Source of the DNA: Wuchereria bancrofti
Lineage: Eukaryota; Nematoda; Chromadorea; Rhabditida; Onchocercidae
DNA: 64,000 nucleotides
Direction: 5' to 3'
Assembly: GCA_005281725.1 (NCBI GenBank)
Contig: SSBO01000001.1
Span: 7,902,801 to 7,966,800, forward strand
Below are positions 57,201 to 64,000 of this stretch, piece after piece. The position numbers and the translations under genes are program-made. The notes under the pieces were generated by a model. It was not told the DNA's origin, did not search any database, and saw only the letters and a program-made list of their open reading frames with translations. Position 1 is the first letter of the stretch. The number at the start of each line of letters is the position of its first letter.

Positions 57201-60200
57201 GAATAGAAAATAAAAATGAATAAAATAAATTTTTTTGTTTTGTTAATAAAAAATATTTTACCAATATATTTCATCATTTTAATTAATTTTCAATTGTCTT
57301 TTCCTTCTTTTTTTAAACAATTTGTTTACTAAACAAAAAAAAAGCAAAAATGTAAGAATTGCAGGAAAAAAACCATGAAATATAAATCTCTAAATTTTTT
57401 CAGAACAGATATAGCCAATTTAATGAAATAAGTATTTATGATAAATCAAACTTTCTCATCTCATTATAATCACAAATTTATATATTTACGTGAGAAAATA
57501 AATTTTGATATATTACGTGAAAAAATTTGTCTAAATTTAGAAAAACTAAATTTAGATGTTTCTTTATTTTCTTTCTTTTTTTCCTCAACTACCAGAAGAG
57601 ATTCCATGAATTATTTGAATTATTCATTCAGAAAAAAACTTTGAAAAATACATTACCACCAACAATTTAAATTCAATTTGTAATGCGCAAAGTACACTAA
57701 TGATAATACTTGTGGAATTATATAGCTCAATACAAAAAAAAAAGTACGATTTAAAAAAAGAAAATGGATAGAAATTTTAAAATTAAAGAAAAAAGGAAGG
57801 AAAAGGAAACGATAGAGTTGTTTATATGCCCTTGCAGTAATAGACACTGATTTACTTGCACTTAAATTAAAAAATAATTTCATAAATTTATACAAATTTT
57901 TTTAAAAAATGTTTCATATATAGTTTGTTCATTTTTCTCAATACGTGACACTTAGTAGATTTCATCATTTTAGAGAAATTAATTTAATTTAAAAGTGTTT
58001 GTAAAATTGAATATAAAAAATTGATTCAATGGAAAGTGTAAACAGTTTAGTGTGCATAATAAATTTTTTTTTTATTTTGGTTTATTTCACATTTAAATGA
58101 TAAATTCGTTCCAATCAACAAATTTATTTCATTTTTAATCAATAAATTTATTATATTCCTAATTCATAAATTCATTTGCTGTTTAATCGATAAATTATTT
58201 CATATTTAATTAGAAAATTTGGTATTTTTTTGTATGTAAAAATTTGCGAGATTTTTAATTTGAAAAAAGTATGGGAAAGATTAGAGGATAGAATTTTGTA
58301 TATACGGAAATGATTAGTATTTAATATCCAAATCAAAGAAGGCAATCGACAAAATAATTGATTGGCAATATTTTAAATTTAAAGTAGCATTTATTTAAAT
58401 GGGTCCCAAAAAAAAAATGAGGAAGGAAAAAAAAAAGGATTTTTCACTTAATCCATTTTCCGTTTCATCGAATTAAAATTCGATTAAAATTTTTTATAAC
58501 AATGGTTAAATATTTAAAAAAAAAGAAAAAGAAAATAGAATTGAATTATTACGAGATATGGATAAGTTAGAACAAAAAAAAAAAAATGTGTTATTAATTG
58601 TTAACATCATAACATCATCTATAAATTAATTATCTGTCAATTTTTTCCTTCTATTAAGTGAACTAAATTAATTTATGGGAAATAGGAAATATTTGATCTA
58701 AGAAAATGAAAATTTGATAATTGTTATTTATTATATAAAGGGAAATAAATTTTAACATAAATAGGAAATGAAACAAAAGAAAGAAGAGAGAAATGATTAA
58801 AAAAATGAGCAACGAAACAAAAATAAGAGTCAAAAAAAAGCGTAAATAAAATAGCACAAATTGTTCGACAGGTAATAAGTAAAAATAAAGTAGCAGTGAA
58901 AAAGAAAAATTATAAAATAAAAAAGTAACACATAAATTTAGGAAGTAGTAGGAGAGGAAAAGTACGATTAATTATTTATATAATATTAATTGATTTTTCA
59001 AAAGTTTTTGTTTTTTTTTTAATTTTAAAAGTTTAAAATTTTCAACAATATATATGTGTTTACCTTTTAATTTATTTTCGTATTCATTTATTGATCGTGC
59101 ATTCAAATTTCGCTAAATTAAAATACATTTAAGTTCAAAGTTCACTAGGCAAAAGAAAATAAAAAGGAAATAAAGAAAGAGGGACAGAGAGAGAGAAAGA
59201 GAGAGAGAGGGACTCAGAGAAAATACGAATAATCAAATTAAATTCTTTAAAATGATTCTCTTTAAAAAAAAATTTCAAAAGATTTTAAAAAAAATATGAG
59301 AACGAGAAATCATTAATTGAGCAATATTATTAGCAATAACAGTGAATAATTTCAAAAAAAAGAAAGAAAAAAAAGAGAAGGAAAGAGAAGCATTTGTTTG
59401 AACAATTAGTACAGTGGAAAAGATGAAATAATTGAAATTAAAAATGATTTAATGTTATATTGAAAATAAGAAGTTAAATGCTTTCAATACATATTTATGA
59501 TTAGTACAGAAACAGTTGCTCAAATTTCAAATATTCCTATCTTTTTCTATTTTCATATTTTTCCATATAGTAATGATTAATTATTCATTCAAGTAATTAA
59601 AAAAAAGTGAAATGAAAGTAAAAAACATAACTTAGTTTAAAACTTTAATTTTATTCTCATTTTATTTGAAACATTTTATTGAAACAGAAGAAAAAAAATT
59701 AAAAAATTGAAAAATTGCTCAAGAAGATATTACAAATACAAATAGTTGTTTTTTAAAGAAATATTGGGATCAATTTTTCATTAAAATAATCAGAATTTTA
59801 AAGTTTTAAATGAAAATTCGAATTTCTTTTTTAATATTAATTGGTGAATGATTGAGCAAAAGCGAAGTAAGTGCTGTAAAGGGATATATATATAAAATGT
59901 GATATTATTGATGTGTTTCAAAAAATACTGACATAAAATACTATTAATTTGTTAGTAATTAAATTAATTTCATTTTATTCTAAGCAAATTTTTTTTGCAA
60001 CCTTTGGTCTTGTTTTCGATTTTTTTAATATTAATTAATGAATGATTGAGCAAATTTTAAATTTTAGACAAGAAATAAACTGAGTGGAAAGTTAAGCATC
60101 AATACTGGCTAAGCTGTAAATTACAGGTGCAAAATAAAATGAAACAAACAGATTAAGTGATTTCAAATCTTAATTAATTATTTTGAAAATATAGTCCGTA

Positions 60201-61928
60201 TTCTAAAAATTAAATAACTATGAAAACTTTCATTCTTCACTAAAATAAAATTGGTAATGACAATTAACTGTGGTAGAAAAAATTAACTGTGGTTAATTTA
60301 GCATTAATCTCCTTTCAAAAAAAAAAAAAAAAAATTGAAAGTTCTGTTGAGCCATAAACAAGAAAAAATCTGATCGGTTGGCTTATCATGAAAACTTATC
60401 ACTTATCAATTAATCTTCTTCCTTATATAAAAACATAAATGAATTGAAGAGAGTGAAAATTTGGCATTCTTCGTTATTTTCATCCTCAATAATCTTTTTC
60501 ACTATTTTCCCTTTTCTGCCTCCCTCTCTCTCTTTCTCGTTCTCCTTTCTTTTCTCTCGCACTTTCTCTACCTCCAGCACTTTTCCTTCCTAAAATTAAA
60601 TGACAAAAAATTTCAAAAATTTATTGGAACGTTTTTTGAATTCGTTGAGAAAATGAATATCAATGAAAATTTTAACAGTAAATCGATTTTTAATCAATGC
60701 CAGAAATAAGAGATTATTTCAGAATCAAAATTGAAGTGTAGAAATTGAAGTTAAAATCAAAATTAAATAACGAACGAATCAATTACAGATAAATGATGAA
60801 CTACACTTTTATGCTGTTAACTTACAGCTGCTTTGTTTACTTCCATTAGATAGTAAAAAGTGTAAAGTAAATTTTGTTAAATTGTGATCCGCTCAATCTG
60901 TTAATTAAGATCAATGGTATTAAACAAATAAAATATTATGTATATATATTATCGATTAAATTTCTCATATTTAATTTATAATTTCTTGTTATTAATAATC
61001 GAGGCGAAAATAAATAATTAGTGCATGAAATTGAAAATTTTTCGGCTTTTAAAGAAGTAACAATTTTTTCAGAATTTTTGAATTAATCTATTTCAAGGAA
61101 AAAACTATAAATATGCAAAAAACTTTGGAAATCAAAAAAATTTTTCAATAATAAGTAAATTAATTATTAGTTACTTGTGCAATTAAATATAGCAATTTAC
61201 ATAGGTTACACTAGCATAATATTTATAAAAAATTTGAACAAAAAAAAATTGACAGTAAATGATTTAAATTAAGATAACAAAATAATGATAAGATGGGTTG
61301 TATGAAATATTTTATCATTTGATCTTTTTTTTTTCATCTTTACTCGTTTACTTATCGATCACTTATTTGTTTATTTGCTTACATCAATAGATTACAGTTA
61401 ATTAGTTGATAAATGAAAACGAATGACAGAAGAAAAATAAAAAGAAAAAATAAAAAAAATAAAATGAAAAAATATTACCTGACTCATTGCAAATGGTATT
61501 TGGTTAAGAAAAATAAGCGCCAATAATTGTAGCACTGATAAGATACAGCAAATAATTGATGAGTAAATAATTTTTATTGGTATTAAAGCATAAATTGTAA
61601 AAATTACTAATGTAGTAGGTAAAAGAGCTGAATAACCATATGGTAATAAAGCAATTGTTGTTGTTGCAACTAATTGTACAATACCATAAATTATATAACG
61701 AATAGAAGTTGGCTTAATAAGTAGAAATGCTTGTAAAATAATACATATTATAGCACTAATTCCATTAATTATTAGCATAAAATCAAATTGTAACAAATGA
61801 ATTAAAGCAGTAAATAGATAATAAGCAGTCCAAATGCATTGTAAATGTAACAAATGCGCATGTGAGTGGAATAAAAGTGATTGCTGATAAAGTTGCTCCA
61901 ATTGTTGATCACCAAATGCAACATCCAT
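33284..61928 (-). CDS. Membrane adenylyl-cyclase-like protein with degenerate catalytic site
   Basis: Twenty-three exons join in phase to 1252 residues: 61479-61928, 51637-51786, 49900-50006, 48873-48984, 45994-46115, 45717-45875, 45051-45311, 44423-44540, 43929-44026, 43712-43796, 42834-42929, 42294-42514, 38444-38561, 37887-38039, 37456-37527, 37201-37326, 36803-36908, 35926-36248, 35459-35683, 34602-34849, 34354-34467, 34023-34163, 33284-33437. Layout: six TM helices (residues ~25-170), C1 cyclase domain (~200-400), six TM (~495-690), C2 (~705-910), and a Ser-rich tail of about 290 residues without known domain. C1 shows VVYCRLVGLED where active cyclases have FADIVGFT (Asp to Arg241), but keeps the second metal Asp (LQSDGILVISG, Asp283). 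C2 shows YELIGMPCLGART where active enzymes have YDIWGNTVNVASR, so the catalytic Asn and Arg are Leu878 and Thr882. ATG 61928 is the first in frame. Confidence 0.88.
36249..36802 (-). other. GC-AG intron in the cyclase-like gene
   Basis: The C2 exon ending ...NIG and the exon starting IDCGSV join only if the donor is G|GCAAGC. This gives SLNIGIDCGSV, matching the usual VGINHG block of C2. All other introns of the gene are GT-AG. Confidence 0.75.
38933..42309. repeat. Two identical 1,688-bp copies separated by one N (probable assembly artefact)
   Basis: Copy 1 spans 38933-40620, copy 2 spans 40622-42309, offset 1689 bp, with a single N at 40621. Every stretch I compared is identical. The copies include the last 16 bases of cyclase-like exon 42294-42514, so copy 1 holds a decoy of that exon end. 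An identical repeat ending exactly at an N is typical of unmerged contig ends, so the true intron is probably 1.7 kb shorter. Confidence 0.85.
43128..43495. repeat. Imperfect ATT/ATC trinucleotide tract
   Basis: About 370 bp of ATT repeats with C and G substitutions in the intron between cyclase-like exons 43712-43796 and 42834-42929. Non-coding. Confidence 0.85.
47984..48401. repeat. Identical 199-bp copies on both sides of a 20-N gap
   Basis: Bases 47984-48182 and 48203-48401 are the same; the gap is at 48183-48202. As at 40621, this looks like overlapping contig ends that were scaffolded rather than merged. It lies in the intron between cyclase-like exons 48873-48984 and 45994-46115 and does not touch coding sequence. 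Confidence 0.85.
54499..54849. repeat. (CATT)n tetranucleotide microsatellite, about 88 units
   Basis: A run of CATT of about 350 bp, almost perfect, with substitutions at about 54764 and 54778. The repeat is open in several frames because four is not a multiple of three; the apparent Phe-Ile-His-Ser protein is an artefact. It lies in the first intron of the cyclase-like gene. Confidence 0.95.
55139..55179. repeat. Short (TG/TC)n simple repeat
   Basis: A TGTGTG...TCTGTCTGTCTG stretch in the same intron, impure. Confidence 0.6.
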
Positions 61929-63390
61929 TAGGGGAAATAAAAAGAAAAGGAAATAAATTTTTAGCAAAAATTTGTAAATAATATTTAATTGCTTCTTGTT
62001 TTTCTCTTTTTTTTCGTGAGATTTTAAGCAAAAAAAATTGATATCACTTATTGCAGCAATAGTAATACTAGTAATTAATAATAGAAATTATTGCTACTGT
62101 TACTGCTATTGTTGTTTTTGCTGTTGTCGTTGTTGTGCATGTAATTGTCGTCGCAGTAAGTAGTAATTGATAAGGTAGAAATAAATAGCAATGGATAAAT
62201 TCTTACATAATAATATCTAAAAATGATTTTAAAAAAAGCTTTTTTTTTTGGAAATGAAAAATATCAAACGAATAAAATTTTGATCAATTTATTCATTCAT
62301 TTTCCGTTCTTTCATTTCGCTTCCTCTCATTCTTTCTTTCTTTCTTTTTTTTTGAAATCAAAAAAAAAAATCATCTATTCATTGAAAACAAAATTATAAC
62401 GCAATAAAATAAAACAAAAAATACACTTAGTCCGTCTTTTTTTTCTAAAACAATAGATTTATTCTTAATTAAATTTTAATTGTTTATTAATTGAAAGTAA
62501 GAACAAAAAGAAGAGAAAATTTTGAAAAAATGAAAGAATATATATAAAATGATGGAATAAAGAAATAACAATGCTAACAACCACTCATTTCAATTTTCGA
62601 TTCGTTTTAACCAGACAAAAAAGACAAATAAAAGATTTATATTTAGTGGTTTTTTGAAAAAAAAGAGAGAGGAAAAAGAAAGAAAAAGCTTCGTTTTTTC
62701 TTTCTTTTCTTTTTTGGCTTTTTCTTTATTTTTAAAAGTAAAAAACTAAAAAAATGGGAAAAGAAAAGTTTGCATAAAAGAAAATTGAAACTTTGTTCTT
62801 CTTCTACATTTTAATTTTATCGGTCATTTCTTTTTTATAATAAAAAAAGAGATCGAGAAAGACAGAGAGAGAGAGAGAGAAAGAAAAAGTAGTTAATGAT
62901 AAAGTCTTAAAATAAATTAAAAGTATAAAAAACTTTTAATTTACTGAAGATGAAAATGCAGAATTGAAAAGGAGATCAAAAGGGAAAAATATGATAAGAT
63001 GATTTGGATTTAGGAAAGCAAAATGATAATGATGATGATAATGATGATGATGATAAATGCTTCTTCATTCGTCTTTCTTTCTTTAATAAATCGTTTTTTC
63101 TTTCTCTCTATCTCTATCTTTCCCTCTTTCTATTTTATTATTTTAATCAAAATTTTAGAAAATATCCGTGCTATTGCGATTTTCAAATGATTATTATCAT
63201 TATCACTATCATATCATTAGCATTAAAATGTAATACAATAAAGTAAGCATAGTTATAAGAAAATAGAAATGATAAGAGAAGCTAACTAAAAAACTAAATT
63301 TTTTACTAATCATAAAACAAATAGTATTTATCAAATTATAATAGAATGATCTAAATAGCAGTAGTAGTAGTAATGGATGCAATAGTAGTA

Positions 63391-63458
63391 GGTGGCGGTA
63401 ATGGCAATCGTAGTGGTGGCGGTAATGGCAATCGTAGTGGTGGCGGTAATGGCAATCA
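63391..63458. repeat. 24-bp tandem repeat, nearly three copies
   Basis: The unit GGTGGCGGTAATGGCAATCG plus TAGT starts at 63391, 63415 and 63439; the third copy is incomplete. It is markedly G-rich compared with its surroundings. Non-coding as far as visible. Confidence 0.85.
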
Positions 63459-63673
63459 GTGGTAATGGTGGTGGTAATAACAGTACAGCGGGCAGTACTG
63501 CTGGTAATAGTAATATTTTGTTGTTGTAGCTGTAGTGGTAAGAACGGTTACAACCGAATCAGCGGAAATTTCACCAAACCAACTGACTCATTCATCTCTT
63601 TCTTCCTTCCCATTTACTCCTTTCTGCCTCCTTGGGATAAGAGGAATGGGGTGGACGAAACTAATGAAAATTA

Positions 63674-63748
63674 ACCAACCAACCAATCAACCAATCAACC
63701 AACCAAACAATCAACCGACCAGACTAATCAATCAACCAATCATGCAAC
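63674..63748. repeat. Impure (AACC/AATC)n simple repeat
   Basis: Alternating CAACCAAT/CAATCAAC tetranucleotide blocks. The frames they open are artefacts. Confidence 0.7.
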
Positions 63749-64000
63749 CGATCATTTAAACAATATCAACTAAGCCATTAACTAATCTAAAAAAAATTCA
63801 ACACCTAATTAAATGAACTAATTGACCGATTTAATTGATAAACCGATTAAATTGAATAGGATTACTGGATCATTTATACGATAATGTTAGATGATGAAAT
63901 AGCAAAAGAATTCCATTACATAAATGATAAGAAAATGAATGATCAATAAAATAACCTCTTTTTTTGTTCAAGATTTAAAATTATATTATGAAATTGAGGA

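Larger units (their letters stand above)
51787..61478 (-). other. 9.7-kb first intron of the cyclase-like gene
   Basis: Separates the exon with the first five TM helices from the one with the sixth. It is AT-rich with many homopolymer runs and a long CATT array. No nested gene, RNA or transposon could be supported on either strand. Such a long first intron might carry regulatory elements, but none is recognisable. Confidence 0.6.
61929..64000. other. Upstream region of the cyclase-like gene; simple repeats only
   Basis: No coding exon is supported. It should contain the promoter of the cyclase-like gene, but I cannot identify an element. The sequence holds poly(A)/poly(T) runs, a GA-rich run near 62862, a GATGAT tract near 63025-63055 and the two repeats listed below. 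Confidence 0.5.

Noticed and set aside
61929..61967. Extension of the cyclase-like frame upstream of 61928
   Set aside because: The extended frame would start at TTG; the first ATG is at 61928 and gives a normal cytosolic N-terminus before the first helix.

Overview
The window is nuclear DNA of a nematode, most likely a filarial or related spirurid worm. It is very AT-rich, its genes carry many short exons with GT-AG introns, probable trans-splice acceptors lie 6-7 bases before two start codons, and it contains cuticlin-like and BEL/Pao sequences. The worm assignment is inference; no species is claimed. Exons were joined by hand, requiring a splice donor, a splice acceptor and matching phase at every junction.

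Bases 1-23,000 are conserved genes. The 3' part of a KSR scaffold/pseudokinase gene (+, up to 3688) is followed by a two-gene minus-strand cluster: rpn-3/PSMD3 (10078 to 6676) and mitochondrial ribosomal protein L32 (6100 to 4867), a probable operon. Glycyl-tRNA synthetase (+, 10970-16058) diverges from rpn-3 and has a mitochondrial leader plus an internal cytosolic start. A ZP-domain (cuticlin-like) membrane protein follows on the minus strand (about 22092 to 17043).

Bases 23,000-33,000 are accessory and decaying. They hold simple repeats, a broken BEL/Pao retrotransposon pol fragment (24290-25015) and exons of an ALKBH8-like gene that has lost most of its catalytic parts (26255-27173). Next come three tandem copies of a three-finger C2H2 zinc-finger exon behind one acidic N-terminal exon (29286-31755). 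These lie between two inverted copies of an unrecognised exon.

Bases 33,284-61,928 are one minus-strand gene with 23 exons and a 1252-residue product. It has the full 12-TM layout of a membrane adenylyl cyclase, but several catalytic residues are replaced: the first metal-binding Asp of C1, and the transition-state Asn and Arg of C2. The frame is intact across all exons, so it looks like a maintained pseudo-cyclase. This is the most interesting object in the window. Its introns contain two assembly-gap artefacts with identical sequence on both sides of the N's, and a long (CATT)n array. The last 2 kb is upstream sequence with simple repeats only.
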